Below are positions 29,059-38,916 of a DNA stretch of 64,000 bases, one piece after another. Source of the stretch: Moraxella macacae 0408225 (GTDB lineage: Bacteria > Pseudomonadota > Gammaproteobacteria > Pseudomonadales > Moraxellaceae); contig NZ_ANIN01000001.1 in assembly GCF_000320365.1 (NCBI RefSeq), forward strand, positions 744,001-808,000, given 5' to 3'. The notes under the pieces are model-generated. The model worked only from the letters and a program-made list of their open reading frames with translations, was not told where the DNA came from and did no database searches. The stretch's first letter is position 1. The number at the start of each line of letters is the position of its first letter. The position numbers and the translations under genes are program-made.

Positions 29059-30150
29059 ATGTTAAAAAATAAAGCCTTAGTCGGTGCAGGTGTGTTGTTG
29101 GGTGGCAGTGTACTGTTGTATGCAACAGTCAATCAAATCATGCATGAAAAAAAATCGATAGCCAGTCAAGTTGTTACCGAATCTGTTGTCTTACCTAAAC
29201 AAGACAACAACATACAAGAAAATAACATGATTCAACCGCTAACCGCCGATATTCAAACCGAACAAAATATTTTGGCACAAAAACAAAAAGAACGCGAACA
29301 ACGTGTACAACAACAAGAAAAAGAAGCCCAGCGTTATTTAACTGAACAACAACGTATTGAAGCTGAAGCCATTGCTCGCAGTCGTGCTGAAAACCAACTG
29401 TATGTTAAAGAAGATGAAATTGCACGCCCTGTAGTAACGCCACGCCCCATAGATACCACACCAGTTGTGAGTGCAGAGCAAGTTGTTGCACCGTCCAAAA
29501 CTGAACCAGAATCACAAAAATCAACAACAGAAAAACGTTTAAAACCGCAAGCCCAACTTGACAAACAAAACCAACTTGACAAACAAAAACCAGAACAAAA
29601 AACAGAACCACAAAAACCAACCCAATTGCAAACCAACCAACAGGAAAATACTCGCCCAAGCACCTATCAGGTAAAACGTGGCGAGGGATTAATTCAGTTA
29701 TCACGACGTTATGATATTCCTGTTGATGTGTTGGCCCAGGCTAATAATTTAGACAAAAATACCTCATTAAGTGTTGGACAACAACTCAATATTCCAACAG
29801 AAAAACAAGTAAAACGCTTGCAACAAGAAGCCCAAGCCAAAGAACAACAAAAACAACAATTTCAAAACGCCGATGACAAACTAAAACAAACACGCCAAAT
29901 GGCTAAAAAAACTGATGCCAAAGGCAGTTTTGGTGTGCAAGTTGCGTTGGCATCTGACCAAGCAAAAGCCGATGAAGTGGTAAAAAAGTTACAATCAGCA
30001 GGCTATAAAGTCAAAACCAGTCAGACCAGTCGCGGTGTGCGTGTTGTTGTTGGACCAGAAACAGGCAAGGACTCCGCTTTGGCACTCAAAGATAAAATCA
30101 ATTCCGATCCGCGCATAGAGATAAAGAATGCGTGGGTGCTATATTGGTAA
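29059..30150 (+). CDS. Membrane-anchored LysM and SPOR domain protein
   Basis: About 363 aa with one N-terminal membrane segment (ALVGAGVLLGGSVLLYATV), so mostly periplasmic. Next come a Gln/Glu-rich coiled-coil stretch (about 65-120), a low-complexity Pro/Lys/Gln linker, a LysM domain (about 202-245, YQVKRGEGLIQLSRRYDI) and a terminal SPOR domain (about 290-363, GSFGVQVALASDQAKADEVV). Both domains bind peptidoglycan; SPOR recognises glycan stripped of stem peptides at division sites, so a septal role like DedD/FtsN is inferred. The frame is open to 28984; ATG 29059 gives a normal positively charged start before the anchor, but neither start has a good ribosome binding site. Follows folC. Confidence 0.78.
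   Translation: MLKNKALVGAGVLLGGSVLLYATVNQIMHEKKSIASQVVTESVVLPKQDNNIQENNMIQPLTADIQTEQNILAQKQKEREQRVQQQEKEAQRYLTEQQRIEAEAIARSRAENQLYVKEDEIARPVVTPRPIDTTPVVSAEQVVAPSKTEPESQKSTTEKRLKPQAQLDKQNQLDKQKPEQKTEPQKPTQLQTNQQENTRPSTYQVKRGEGLIQLSRRYDIPVDVLAQANNLDKNTSLSVGQQLNIPTEKQVKRLQQEAQAKEQQKQQFQNADDKLKQTRQMAKKTDAKGSFGVQVALASDQAKADEVVKKLQSAGYKVKTSQTSRGVRVVVGPETGKDSALALKDKINSDPRIEIKNAWVLYW
29554..29589 (+). repeat. 18-bp x2 in-frame repeat in the LysM-SPOR gene
   Basis: CAACTTGACAAACAAAAC at 29554-29571 is repeated from 29572, encoding two QLDKQN units in the linker before LysM. Confidence 0.75.
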
Positions 30151-30222
30151 TTGTTCGATTGATTTTTGGCGTTTTTGTCAACCTCTTTTTTGTCAATGGT
30201 TGATAAAAAGATGTAAAAATAC

Positions 30223-30250
30223 TTGCAATTTGCTAAAAACTAAGTATAAT
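30223..30250 (+). promoter_or_regulatory. Promoter of tRNA-Trp / secE-nusG
   Basis: -35 TTGCAA (30223-30228), 16-bp spacer, perfect -10 TATAAT (30245-30250), 19 nt before the mature tRNA. The -35 and most of the spacer are identical to the S10 promoter. Confidence 0.8.
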
Positions 30251-30269
30251 ACGATTTTCCAACGATTAA

Positions 30270-30345
30270 AGGCGATTAGTTCAATTGGTAGAGCGTCGGT
30301 CTCCAAAACCGAATGTTGGGGGTTCGAGTCCCTCATCGCCTGCCA
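30270..30345 (+). tRNA. tRNA-Trp (anticodon CCA)
   Basis: 76 nt; acceptor AGGCGAT/ATCGCCT perfect, D stem GTTC/GAGC, anticodon loop CTCCAAA with anticodon CCA, T loop TTCGAGT, discriminator G and encoded CCA. It sits directly upstream of secE, as in many gammaproteobacteria, but without the usual tuf gene before it. Confidence 0.97.
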
Positions 30346-30412
30346 TTTATTCGTTTTGTTAAAATGATGTTTATCATTTTGATGTGTCAAAAAAGTCAAA
30401 CAGGACAGCCTT

Positions 30413-30877
30413 ATGAAAAATATGCTAGAAAAAAAACTAGCAGAGCTTAACGGCGAAAGGGTGTCTGGTGAACCAATAATTATCCGTGAAACACCTGCGA
30501 TTGAAGTTGCCAAAAGACATTCTGCAAAAGACATTGCATTATGGTTATATGCAATTATCGCTTTAATTTTTGCAACATTGGTAAATCAGTATTTACCTGC
30601 TTATTGGCAACCAGCAAGCAATGTTTGGACACGCATTGGCGTGATTATGGCATTGATCATTTCTGCCTTTATTGCTTTGGCATTTACCAATCAAGGTAGT
30701 GCGTTTAAAACCTTGTTGCTAGACTCTCGCATCGAGCTACGTCGAGTTACATGGTCAAGTAAAGCAGAAACCATGCAATATACTTGGCAAAGTGTTGTGG
30801 TAAGTTTGATATTGGCGTTTTTGGTTTGGGTGTTGGATATGACATCTTCACAGATTATGCAATTGGTGATTGGTTAA
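30413..30877 (+). CDS. secE: Preprotein translocase subunit SecE
   Basis: Essential inner-membrane partner of SecY (154 aa, three membrane segments as in E. coli). The conserved cytosolic-amphipathic region before the last segment reads LLLDSRIELRRVTWSSKAETMQYT, including the nearly invariant E-RRVTW. AGGA lies 8 nt before ATG 30413. It is 68 nt after tRNA-Trp and probably co-transcribed with it. Confidence 0.96.
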   Translation: MKNMLEKKLAELNGERVSGEPIIIRETPAIEVAKRHSAKDIALWLYAIIALIFATLVNQYLPAYWQPASNVWTRIGVIMALIISAFIALAFTNQGSAFKTLLLDSRIELRRVTWSSKAETMQYTWQSVVVSLILAFLVWVLDMTSSQIMQLVIG

Positions 30878-30906
30878 TTTGACTGACCGTTTTAGATTGT
30901 TTTTAC

Positions 30907-30930
30907 AAAAGCCCACACTTGTGGGTTTTT
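30907..30930 (+). terminator. Small terminator-like hairpin between secE and nusG
   Basis: A-run, stem CCCAC/GTGGG (30912-30916, 30921-30925) with a 4-nt loop, then five T. If active it would uncouple nusG from secE, which are usually transcribed together. A partial read-through role is possible. Confidence 0.5.
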
Positions 30931-30970
30931 ATGTATTTTTCAATGTATTTTAAATTTCAATGTAATTTTA

Positions 30971-31010
30971 GTGTATTTTAAACAAACTAAGTGTATTTTA
31001 AACAAACTAT
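30971..31010 (+). repeat. 20-bp x2 tandem repeat in the nusG leader
   Basis: Two 20-bp units (30971-30990 and 30991-31010), differing only in the last base, lie between the secE hairpin and the nusG ribosome binding site AGGAA. Related TGTATTTTAAA words occur just upstream. Confidence 0.85.
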
Positions 31011-31023
31011 AGGAATTTTTCCC

Positions 31024-31557
31024 ATGCGTTGGTATATCGTACAAGCATTTTCAGGTTTTGAAAAACAGGTGCAACGTTCGCTGATTGAGCGTATCAATCG
31101 CAGTGAACACAAGGAATTATTCGGTCAGGTATTGGTGCCGACTGAAGAAGTGATTGAGATGCGTGATGGCAAAAAACGCAAAAGTGAACGAAAATTTTTT
31201 CCAGGTTATGTGTTGATTGAGATGGAAATGAACGATCATACTTGGCATTTGGTTAAAGAATGTCCGCGTGTGATGGGCTTTATTGGTGGTACGCCTGAAA
31301 ATCCTGCTCCGATTACACAAAAAGAAGCGGATGCGATTTTAAACCGCTTAAATCATAATGAAAATAAACCGCGTCCAAAAACGTTGTTTGAACCGGGTGA
31401 AGAAGTGCTTGTGATTGATGGTCCGTTTACCGAATTTAGAGGGCTTGTGGAAAAAGTGGATTATGAAAAATCACGCTTGCAGTTAACGGTTAATGTGTTT
31501 AATCGTCCAACACCTGTGGAGCTTGAATTTAACCAAGTGGAAAAATCAAACGCTTAA
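31024..31557 (+). CDS. nusG: Transcription elongation/antitermination factor NusG
   Basis: 177-aa NusG that binds RNA polymerase, Rho and S10. The NGN domain starts [20 protein letters not shown] and contains [12 protein letters not shown]; the C-terminal KOW domain contains [19 protein letters not shown]. The frame extends up to 30991 into the tandem repeat, but ATG 31024 with AGGAA upstream is the canonical start. Confidence 0.97.
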   Translation: MRWYIVQAFSGFEKQVQRSLIERINRSEHKELFGQVLVPTEEVIEMRDGKKRKSERKFFPGYVLIEMEMNDHTWHLVKECPRVMGFIGGTPENPAPITQKEADAILNRLNHNENKPRPKTLFEPGEEVLVIDGPFTEFRGLVEKVDYEKSRLQLTVNVFNRPTPVELEFNQVEKSNA

Positions 31558-31606
31558 TTGTTTGTAATTTTGTTTTTGTAATTTTGTTAAAAACTAAAAA
31601 CAATGC

Positions 31607-31634
31607 TTTACCTTTTACAAAAAAGCATTATAAT
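31607..31634 (+). promoter_or_regulatory. Promoter of rplKA
   Basis: -35 TTTACC (31607-31612), 16-bp spacer, perfect -10 TATAAT (31629-31634), giving a leader of about 100 nt before rplK. Confidence 0.6.
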
Positions 31635-31743
31635 AATGTCTTTTTGAAATTTGGTTGTTTATTTGGACTTGGTTTCAAAAAAACGTTAAATTTTCACAGG
31701 GGAGCTATTTAAATAGCGTTATACCCATAATTAGGAGTCTGTC

Positions 31744-32175
31744 ATGGCTAAGAAAATTGATGGTTACATCAAATTGCAAGTGTCTGCTGGCAAAGCAAAT
31801 CCATCACCACCGATTGGTCCTGCGTTGGGTCAAAAAGGTGTTAACATTATGGCGTTTTGTAAAGAATTTAACGCCGCCACTGCCAATATGGAACCAGGTT
31901 TACCAGTTCCGGTAGAGATTACGGTTTACAATGATAAATCATTTACATTTATCATGAAATCACCACCTGCGACTTTCTTAATCCGTAAAGCAGCGGGTGT
32001 TGCAAAAGGTTCTAGCGTGCCAAATAAAAACAAAGTGGGTAAAGTAACTCGTGCTCAATTAGAAGAAATTGTAAAAACCAAAGAAGCAGATTTGACCGCT
32101 GCTGAGTTAGAGGCGGCTGTGCGTACCATCGCAGGCACCGCTCGCTCAATGGGTATTGATGTGGAGGGTCTGTAA
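31744..32175 (+). CDS. rplK: 50S ribosomal protein L11
   Basis: Stalk-base protein (143 aa) needed for release factor function and for RelA activation. [36 protein letters not shown] is the conserved N-terminal domain. TAGGAG precedes the ATG, and the stop overlaps the rplA start (TAATG). Confidence 0.97.
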   Translation: MAKKIDGYIKLQVSAGKANPSPPIGPALGQKGVNIMAFCKEFNAATANMEPGLPVPVEITVYNDKSFTFIMKSPPATFLIRKAAGVAKGSSVPNKNKVGKVTRAQLEEIVKTKEADLTAAELEAAVRTIAGTARSMGIDVEGL

Positions 32176-32873
32176 TGGCTAAATTAACCAAACGCCAAAA
32201 AGCAATTGCTGAAAAATTTGATGCAAACAAACAATACACGCTTGCAGAAGCGGTAGAAATTTTAAACAACTTGCCACCTGCAAAATTTAAAGAATCCATT
32301 GATATTGCAGTAAACTTGGGGGTTGATCCGCGTAAATCTGATCAAGTGGTTCGTGGTGCAACCAACTTACCTGCAGGTACTGGTAAAACCAAACGCGTTG
32401 CGGTATTTGCACAAGGTGCGGCTGCTGATGCTGCAAAAGAAGCGGGAGCGGACATTGTTGGTTTTGAAGACTTGGCAGACAGCATTAAAGCGGGTAATAT
32501 GGACTTTGATGTGGTGATTGCATCGCCTGATGCCATGCGTATCGTTGGTCAATTGGGTACGATTTTAGGGCCACGTGGCTTAATGCCAAACCCAAAAGTT
32601 GGTACAGTAACACCAAATGTTGCTGAAGCAGTTAAAAATACCAAAGCAGGTCAAGCTCAATACCGTGTTGATAAAGCAGGTATTATCCATACAACCATTG
32701 GTCAAATTGGTTTTACTGCTGAACAAATCGAAGATAATGCACGTGCGTTAATTGCAGATTTGAAAAAAGCAAAACCTGCGACTTCAAAAGGTATTTATAT
32801 CAAAAAAATCACCTTGTCTAGCACCATGGGGCCTGGGATTACATTGGATCCGGTACCATACCGCTTGGCATAA
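32175..32873 (+). CDS. rplA: 50S ribosomal protein L1
   Basis: L1-stalk protein (232 aa) that moves E-site tRNA and represses the rplKA mRNA in E. coli. [19 protein letters not shown] is the diagnostic loop. Coupled to rplK by a one-base overlap. A 368-bp leader region follows before rplJ. Confidence 0.97.
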   Translation: MAKLTKRQKAIAEKFDANKQYTLAEAVEILNNLPPAKFKESIDIAVNLGVDPRKSDQVVRGATNLPAGTGKTKRVAVFAQGAAADAAKEAGADIVGFEDLADSIKAGNMDFDVVIASPDAMRIVGQLGTILGPRGLMPNPKVGTVTPNVAEAVKNTKAGQAQYRVDKAGIIHTTIGQIGFTAEQIEDNARALIADLKKAKPATSKGIYIKKITLSSTMGPGITLDPVPYRLA

Positions 32874-32929
32874 TTGGTGGTTTAACAAAGATTGATTTAA
32901 TTATTGTAAATATTAAAAAATTTAGTTCA

Positions 32930-33075
32930 GCACACGGGTTGTGCTGTCTAAGACCGTAGGTTCAGAGCTTTAAGTTCTGTTTGCTTTAAACTTTGGTTGA
33001 GTGTTTAACCGTGTTAAGCATGTTGAAATTAAAGCACTGTTTAATAGGTAACTGCCTACGCAGATGGAAGGTTAA
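32930..33075 (+). promoter_or_regulatory. L10-leader RNA (autoregulatory) before rplJ
   Basis: The 368-bp gap between rplA and rplJ contains an L10-leader-like structure: CGTAGG (32955-32960) pairs with CCTACG (33055-33060) and is followed by CAGATGG, matching the conserved 3' end of the L10(L12)4 binding site in enterobacteria. Binding there lowers rplJL translation. A second long hairpin follows at 33134-33164. Confidence 0.65.
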
Positions 33076-33105
33076 ATTTATTGATTTATCATTTATTGAT
33101 TTATC
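33076..33105 (+). repeat. 15-bp x2 perfect tandem repeat in the rplJ leader
   Basis: ATTTATTGATTTATC occurs at 33076-33090 and 33091-33105. It is enclosed by an 8-bp inverted repeat GGTTAAAT (33070-33077) / ATTTAACC (33111-33118), so the duplication lies in the loop of a potential hairpin. Confidence 0.85.
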
Positions 33106-33133
33106 GATGGATTTAACCCCATACATTCGCGAT

Positions 33134-33164
33134 AATCAAGGCTATTTAACAAATAACCTTGATT
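33134..33164 (+). other. Long hairpin upstream of rplJ
   Basis: AATCAAGG/CCTTGATT plus an inner TATTT/AAATA pair form a 13-bp stem with one mismatch and a 3-nt loop. It lies between the L10 leader and the rplJ ribosome binding site. No T run, so a processing or stability element is more likely than a terminator. Confidence 0.55.
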
Positions 33165-33241
33165 GTTAAAATTGGTTTTATTAATGACAAATTTTTATTG
33201 TTTTTATTCATAATTTGTCATTGGTAATATGGAGACAACCC

Positions 33242-33751
33242 ATGGCATTAAATCTTCAAGACAAACAAGCGATTGTTGCTGAAGTAAGTGAATCTGCCAA
33301 AGTTGCCCTTTCTGCTGTTGTTGCTGACGCACGTGGTGTAACCGTTGGCAAAATGACTAAGCTTCGTAAAGATGCTCGCTTAGCAGGTGTTGAAATGCGT
33401 ATCGTGCGTAATACTTTATTACGCCGTGCCTTACAAGACACTGACTATGCAATATTGAACGAAGTGTTTACAGGTCCAACACTGATTGCTTTCTCAAATG
33501 AACACCCAGGTGCAGCAGCACGCTTGTTCAAAGAGTTTGCAAAAACAAACGATAAGTTTGAGATTAAAGGTGCAGCTTTTGGTGGTGAGTTTATTGCGGG
33601 CAAAGACATTGACCGTTTGGCAACCCTACCAACTTACGACGAAGCGATTGCACGCTTGATGGGTACAATGAAAGAAGCAGCAGCTGGCAAACTTGTACGT
33701 ACGCTTGCGGCATTACGCGACAAAATGCAAGACGAAGCACAAGTGGCTTAA
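33242..33751 (+). CDS. rplJ: 50S ribosomal protein L10
   Basis: Base of the L7/L12 stalk (169 aa) and autogenous repressor through the leader upstream. ATG 33242 with TGGAG upstream gives [33 protein letters not shown]; an in-frame start at 33215 is less likely. The C-terminal helix that carries L12 dimers is present ([22 protein letters not shown]). Confidence 0.96.
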   Translation: MALNLQDKQAIVAEVSESAKVALSAVVADARGVTVGKMTKLRKDARLAGVEMRIVRNTLLRRALQDTDYAILNEVFTGPTLIAFSNEHPGAAARLFKEFAKTNDKFEIKGAAFGGEFIAGKDIDRLATLPTYDEAIARLMGTMKEAAAGKLVRTLAALRDKMQDEAQVA

Positions 33752-33805
33752 TCTTAATTTTGTATTGTAATATTTAAACTATTCACTTATTTAGGAACTT
33801 TTATC

Positions 33806-34180
33806 ATGGCATTAACTAACCAAGAAATCCTTGATGCAATTGCTGAAAAATCAGTAATGGAAATTGTAGAACTTATCACTGCAATGGAAGAAAAATTTGG
33901 TGTATCAGCGGCAGCGGCAGCTGTTGCAGTTGTAGGTGGTGGCGATGCAGCTGCTGCTGTTGAAGAAAAAGACGACTTTAACGTTGTGTTAACCAGTGTT
34001 GGCGATAAGAAAGTAGCGGTAATTAAAGCAGTTCGTGAAATCACAGGTTTGGGCTTAAAAGAAGCCAAAGACTTGGTTGAGGGTGCACCACAAAATGTTA
34101 AAGAAGGTGTAAACAAAGCTGAAGCCGAAGAATTGAAGAAAAAATTAGAAGAAGCAGGCGCAACTGTAGAATTGAAATAA
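33806..34180 (+). CDS. rplL: 50S ribosomal protein L7/L12
   Basis: Multicopy stalk protein (124 aa) recruiting translation GTPases. N-terminal dimerisation helix, Ala-rich hinge ([18 protein letters not shown]) and the C-terminal domain [24 protein letters not shown] are all present. A terminator follows within 50 nt. Confidence 0.97.
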   Translation: MALTNQEILDAIAEKSVMEIVELITAMEEKFGVSAAAAAVAVVGGGDAAAAVEEKDDFNVVLTSVGDKKVAVIKAVREITGLGLKEAKDLVEGAPQNVKEGVNKAEAEELKKKLEEAGATVELK

Positions 34181-34225
34181 TTCTGATTGAGCATCTGTTC
34201 GGACTGATTTGTTCTGACATTGCAC

Positions 34226-34271
34226 AAAAGCCATTATTGTTCTTGCAATGATGGCTTTTTTTTTGTATAAT
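34226..34271 (+). terminator. rplL terminator (overlapping the rpoB promoter)
   Basis: AAAAGCCAT (34226-34234) pairs with ATGGCTTTT (34251-34259), with an inner ATTG/CAAT pair, and a T run to 34264 follows. The downstream arm carries the -35 and the T run fills the spacer of the promoter at 34243-34271. Confidence 0.75.
34243..34271 (+). promoter_or_regulatory. Promoter of rpoBC inside the rplL terminator
   Basis: -35 TTGCAA (34243-34248), 17-bp spacer, perfect -10 TATAAT (34266-34271). The -35 starts in the terminator loop and the spacer contains its 3' arm and T run. Confidence 0.65.
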
Positions 34272-34635
34272 AAAAAATTGACCTTTCGTGTCAGACGTGG
34301 CACAACGACAAAGGACACTTTTGTTTCATGCAAAAAAATAACCTTGCCAATCAATGAATCTCGCTAAAAGCTAAATGCCAGTTGGGTGTTTGGCTTTTTG
34401 TTGTTTGTGTGTGTTTTTGATGGGGTTGTTTTTCCACAAAATAATAAGTTGGATATTTGGTCTGATTTGTTTGTAAAATTAGTTGTATTTTGATGATGTT
34501 TGGCAAGATTTTTAGGGTTTTGACTCTAAAAATTGGTTTTGTCAAGTGATAAATTCCAACATTTTGGCTGTTTGTCATTGCAAACAGGCCAAGTGCTTGG
34601 GTAGCATTAACGCTTTGAATGTTTAAGGACTTTTA
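34272..34635 (+). other. Long rpoB leader
   Basis: 364 bp without a gene. It contains a bulged hairpin around CTGTTTG (34569-34575) / CAAACAG (34582-34588) and CAAGTGCTTGG just after. No further promoter or ORF with coding character is seen. rpoBC leaders are processed or attenuated in other bacteria; here this is only a possibility. Confidence 0.45.
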
Positions 34636-37600
34636 ATGGCATACTCGTATACTGAAAAAAAACGCATTCGTAAAAGTTTTGCTCAATTGCCCACCTTGAT
34701 GGACGTGCCTTATTTGTTGGCAATTCAGGTGGATTCGTATGAGCAGTTTTTGCAAGAACACAAAAAGCCTAAAGGTCGTGAGAACATTGGTTTGCAAGCT
34801 GCCTTTAATTCTATTTTTCCAATTGAAAGCCATACAGGCAATGCTGAGTTGCAGTTTGTTGAGTATTATTTAGGCAAGCCTGAGTTTGATGTGCGTGAGT
34901 GTATTTTGCGAGGTTCAACCTATGCAGCTCCGCTTCGTGTCAAAATTCGCCTGGTTATTAAAGATAAAGATGCCAAAGACAAAACAGCAACGGCCGCGAT
35001 TAAAGACATTCGTGAACAAAGTGTGTATATGGGTGAAATTCCGCTGATGACCGAAAATGGCACGTTTGTCATTAATGGGACAGAGCGGGTGATTGTGTCG
35101 CAGTTGCACCGTTCACCTGGGGTGTTTTTTGACCATGATAAAGGCAAATCCCACTCAAGCGGTAAAGTTTTGTACAATGCACGTATTATTCCTTACCGTG
35201 GTTCGTGGTTGGATTTTGAATTTGATGCCAAAGATTTGGTATTTGTGCGTATTGACCGTCGCCGTAAATTATTGGCAACCGTAATTTTACATGCGATTGG
35301 TATGAATACGCAACAAATTTTGGACGCATTTTACGAAAAAATTAGCGTGTATAAAGGCGAAGAGCAGTTTGAAATTGATTTGGTTGCCGATCGTTTGCGC
35401 GGTGAGATGGCTCAATTTGACATTGTTGCTCCAGATGGTAAAGTGTTGGTAGAACAAGGCAAGCGTATTAATGCTCGCATTATTCGTCAAATTGAACAAT
35501 CTGGCATGCAAAAATTGGCCGTGCCTGATGAATATCTGTATGAGCGGATTTTAGCCCAAGATGTGGTTGTGGGCGAAGAGGTGATTGCTTCTGCCAATCA
35601 AGTGCTTGATCATGAAACTTTGGTAAAAATCAGTGCCAATAACGTAAAAGAATTTAGCATTTTATTTACCAATGATATTGATCATGGTTCGTATATTGCC
35701 GATACCTTGCGTGCCGATACCGCTTTGTCTCGTGAAGAGGCCTTGATTGAAATTTATAAAGTCATGCGTCCGGGTGAACCGCCCACTTTAGAAACGGCGG
35801 AAAAATTGTTTGAAATGATGTTCTTTAGTTCGGAACGTTATGATTTGTCAAATGTGGGGCGAATGAAGTTTAATCGTCGTTTGGGGCGAGAATTTGAACC
35901 AACCAACGATCCAGAATTACAACGCGAACGTGGCATTTTGACTCATGCTGATATTATTGACACATTAAAAATGTTGGTAGATATCCGTGATGGTCGCGGT
36001 GAAGTAGATGACATTGATCACTTGGGTAACCGCCGTGTGCGTTCGGTGGGTGAAATGACTGAAAACCAATTCCGTGTTGGGCTTGTGCGTGTGGAACGTG
36101 CGGTTAAAGAGCGTTTGAGTTCGGCTGATTCGGATAATTTATCACCACAAGATTTGATCAATTCAAAACCTGTGGCGGCCGCGATTAAAGAATTTTTTGG
36201 TTCATCACAACTTTCACAATTTATGGATCAAAACAACCCATTGTCAGAAATTACCCATAAACGTCGTGTGTCAGCATTGGGTCCAGGTGGTTTAACGCGT
36301 GAGCGTGCAGGTTTTGAAGTGCGCGACGTGCACCAAACGCATTACGGTCGCGTATGTCCGATTGAAACTCCTGAAGGTCCAAACATTGGCTTGATTAATT
36401 CTTTGGCGGTTTATGCCAAAACCAATGAATTTGGTTTTTTAGAAACCCCTTATCTCAAAGTGATAGACGGTAAGGTTAGCGATGAAATTGAATATTTGTC
36501 AGCGATTGAAGAAGTTGGTACGGTGATTGCTCAAGCGGATTCGCCAATTGATGAAAACGGACGTTTGACTGAAGATTATGTGTCAGTGCGTAACTACGGT
36601 GAATTTGTGCGTATGTCGCCTGATAAAGTTACGCATATGGACGTTTCACCGCGTCAGGTTGTGTCGGTGGCAGCAAGCCTTATTCCATTTTTGGAGCATG
36701 ACGATGCCAACCGTGCCTTGATGGGTTCAAACATGCAACGTCAAGCCGTGCCAACCTTGCGTTCGGATAAACCGCTGGTTGGAACGGGCATGGAGCGTCA
36801 TGTGGCTCGTGATTCTGGTGTGTGTGTGATTGCCAAACGTGGCGGTGTGATTGCCGATGTAGATGCTTCTCGCATTGTGGTGCGTGTTAACGAAAATGAA
36901 ATGCAAGCAGGTGAGGCAGGGATTGATATTTATAATTTGATTAAATATACCCGTTCTAACCAAAATACTTGTATTAACCAACGCATTATCGTGAATCTTG
37001 GTGATGAAATTGCTCGCGGTGATATTTTGGCCGATGGCCCATCTACCGATTTGGGTGAGTTGGCTTTGGGGCAAAATATGCGCGTGGCGTTTATGCCGTG
37101 GAATGGTTATAATTTTGAAGATTCGATTTTGTTGTCAGAACGCGTGGTGAAAGAAGATCGGTTTACCACCATTCACATTCAAGAATTAACCTGTGTGGCT
37201 CGTGATACCAAACTTGGCCAAGAAGAAATTACAGGCGATATTCCAAATGTGGGCGAGGCGGCGTTGGCAAACCTTGATGAAGCAGGGATTGTTTATATTG
37301 GTGCAGAGGTTGAAGGCGGTGATATTTTGGTGGGTAAGGTAACTCCAAAAGGTGAAACCCAATTAACCCCAGAAGAAAAACTGTTGCGTGCAATTTTTGG
37401 TGAAAAAGCAGCCGATGTAAAAGACACATCATTGCGCGTACCATCATCAACCAAAGGTACGGTGATTGATGTACAAGTGTTTACGCGTGATGGCGTTGAA
37501 AAAGACAGTCGAGCCAAAGCGATCGAAAAAGCACAACTTGACAGTTACCGTAAAGATTTAAAAGAAGAGTTGAGTATTTTTGAAAATGCTGCTCGCGGTC

Positions 37601-38754
37601 GTATTGTTAGTTTGTTAAATGGGCAAAGTGTTAGCGGTGGTGCAGGTTTAAAATCAGGCACTGTGTTAAGTGCAGACATGATGCAAGATATGTCGCTTGA
37701 AACCTTGCTTGATATCCAAGCGGTGCAAGAAGAAACGGCTGAACGTTTAAGTCAAATTAGCGATTTCTTAAAAGACAAACAAACTGAAATTGACGAAAAA
37801 TTCAGTGAGAAAAAACGTAAATTGACTGCAGGCGATGATTTGGCACATGGTGTGCAAAAAATCGTGAAAGTGTATTTGGCGGTAAAACGTCGTATTCAAC
37901 CTGGTGATAAAATGGCAGGGCGACATGGTAATAAAGGGGTGGTTTCACGCATTATGCCTGTTGAAGATATGCCGTATGATGAAAATGGCAACCCTGTTGA
38001 CATCGTGCTAAACCCACTGGGTGTACCATCGCGTATGAATGTTGGTCAGATTTTGGAAACTCATTTGGGGGGTGCAGCCAAAGGTTTGGGGATTAAAATT
38101 GACGAAATGCTAAAAGCCCAACGTGCAGTTGGTGATTTGCGTGAATTTTTGGACAAAATTTATAACCAAATCGGTGGCGAAACCGTTGATTTAAATAGCC
38201 TAACAGATGATGAAATCATTGCATTGGCACAAAACTTACGCGAAGGTGTGCCAATGGGTACGGCGGTTTTTGATGGTGCAAAAGAAACCCAAATTAAAGG
38301 TTTGTTAGAGCTTGCCAATATGCCAACCAGTGGACAACAAGTACTGTTTGACGGACGTACAGGTGAGCGATTTGATCGTCCGGTTACTGTTGGTTATATG
38401 TATATGCTAAAACTTAACCACTTGGTTGATGATAAAATGCACGCACGTTCAACGGGTTCTTACTCACTTGTTACGCAACAACCATTGGGCGGTAAGGCAC
38501 AGTTTGGCGGTCAGCGTTTTGGTGAAATGGAAGTTTGGGCGTTGGAAGCCTATGGGGCGGCCTATACCTTGCAAGAAATGTTAACCGTGAAATCTGACGA
38601 TGTGGAAGGGCGTACACGCATGTATAAAAACATCGTAGATGGTGAGCAAAATATGGCACCGGGTATGCCTGAGTCGTTTAATGTATTGACCAAAGAGATT
38701 AAATCCTTGGCAATTAATATTGAACTAAAAGATCACAGCAACCAAAAAAATTAA
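34636..38754 (+). CDS. rpoB: RNA polymerase beta subunit
   Basis: 1372 aa. The rifampicin pocket reads [19 protein letters not shown] with D531, H541 and S546 equivalent to E. coli D516, H526 and S531, i.e. the susceptible configuration. [13 protein letters not shown] (about nt 37900-37940) is the catalytic-site lid region and [19 protein letters not shown] the C-terminal clamp contact. The ATG has AAGGAC upstream. It is expressed with rpoC, 162 nt downstream. Confidence 0.98.
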   Translation: MAYSYTEKKRIRKSFAQLPTLMDVPYLLAIQVDSYEQFLQEHKKPKGRENIGLQAAFNSIFPIESHTGNAELQFVEYYLGKPEFDVRECILRGSTYAAPLRVKIRLVIKDKDAKDKTATAAIKDIREQSVYMGEIPLMTENGTFVINGTERVIVSQLHRSPGVFFDHDKGKSHSSGKVLYNARIIPYRGSWLDFEFDAKDLVFVRIDRRRKLLATVILHAIGMNTQQILDAFYEKISVYKGEEQFEIDLVADRLRGEMAQFDIVAPDGKVLVEQGKRINARIIRQIEQSGMQKLAVPDEYLYERILAQDVVVGEEVIASANQVLDHETLVKISANNVKEFSILFTNDIDHGSYIADTLRADTALSREEALIEIYKVMRPGEPPTLETAEKLFEMMFFSSERYDLSNVGRMKFNRRLGREFEPTNDPELQRERGILTHADIIDTLKMLVDIRDGRGEVDDIDHLGNRRVRSVGEMTENQFRVGLVRVERAVKERLSSADSDNLSPQDLINSKPVAAAIKEFFGSSQLSQFMDQNNPLSEITHKRRVSALGPGGLTRERAGFEVRDVHQTHYGRVCPIETPEGPNIGLINSLAVYAKTNEFGFLETPYLKVIDGKVSDEIEYLSAIEEVGTVIAQADSPIDENGRLTEDYVSVRNYGEFVRMSPDKVTHMDVSPRQVVSVAASLIPFLEHDDANRALMGSNMQRQAVPTLRSDKPLVGTGMERHVARDSGVCVIAKRGGVIADVDASRIVVRVNENEMQAGEAGIDIYNLIKYTRSNQNTCINQRIIVNLGDEIARGDILADGPSTDLGELALGQNMRVAFMPWNGYNFEDSILLSERVVKEDRFTTIHIQELTCVARDTKLGQEEITGDIPNVGEAALANLDEAGIVYIGAEVEGGDILVGKVTPKGETQLTPEEKLLRAIFGEKAADVKDTSLRVPSSTKGTVIDVQVFTRDGVEKDSRAKAIEKAQLDSYRKDLKEELSIFENAARGRIVSLLNGQSVSGGAGLKSGTVLSADMMQDMSLETLLDIQAVQEETAERLSQISDFLKDKQTEIDEKFSEKKRKLTAGDDLAHGVQKIVKVYLAVKRRIQPGDKMAGRHGNKGVVSRIMPVEDMPYDENGNPVDIVLNPLGVPSRMNVGQILETHLGGAAKGLGIKIDEMLKAQRAVGDLREFLDKIYNQIGGETVDLNSLTDDEIIALAQNLREGVPMGTAVFDGAKETQIKGLLELANMPTSGQQVLFDGRTGERFDRPVTVGYMYMLKLNHLVDDKMHARSTGSYSLVTQQPLGGKAQFGGQRFGEMEVWALEAYGAAYTLQEMLTVKSDDVEGRTRMYKNIVDGEQNMAPGMPESFNVLTKEIKSLAINIELKDHSNQKN

Positions 38755-38819
38755 GCAAAATTGCCAAACAAATTGAACCGGTTAAGTTTAATATTGGTTT
38801 AATATTGATTTAACGTTTA

Positions 38820-38846
38820 GTACATTGAGTACGTTGAGTGCATCGA
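38820..38846 (+). repeat. 9-bp x3 imperfect repeat before rpoC
   Basis: GTACATTGA / GTACGTTGA / GTGCATCGA in direct succession between rpoB and rpoC. Confidence 0.6.
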
Positions 38847-38864
38847 GTTTGGCAATTTGACTAT

Positions 38865-38892
38865 TGAACAAAATTATCTGAACAAAATTATC
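38865..38892 (+). repeat. 14-bp x2 perfect repeat before rpoC
   Basis: TGAACAAAATTATC at 38865-38878 and 38879-38892, ending 14 nt before the rpoC ribosome binding site. Confidence 0.8.
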
Positions 38893-38916
38893 CTTGACTC
38901 ACGATGGAGAAGTAAT

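Noticed and set aside
30361..30380. AAAATGAT-GTTT-ATCATTTT after tRNA-Trp, considered as Fur box or terminator
   Set aside because: The half-site spacing does not fit a Fur box and no T run follows; likely a weak AT-rich hairpin in the tRNA 3' trailer.
34351..34578. Minus-strand 75-codon open frame in the rpoB leader
   Set aside because: No ribosome binding site, atypical composition (Gln/Lys/Thr-rich) and no recognisable domain; the region is better explained as leader RNA.
36206..36285. Possible rifampicin-resistance changes in rpoB
   Set aside because: All main pocket residues (D531, H541, S546 here) match the susceptible E. coli sequence.
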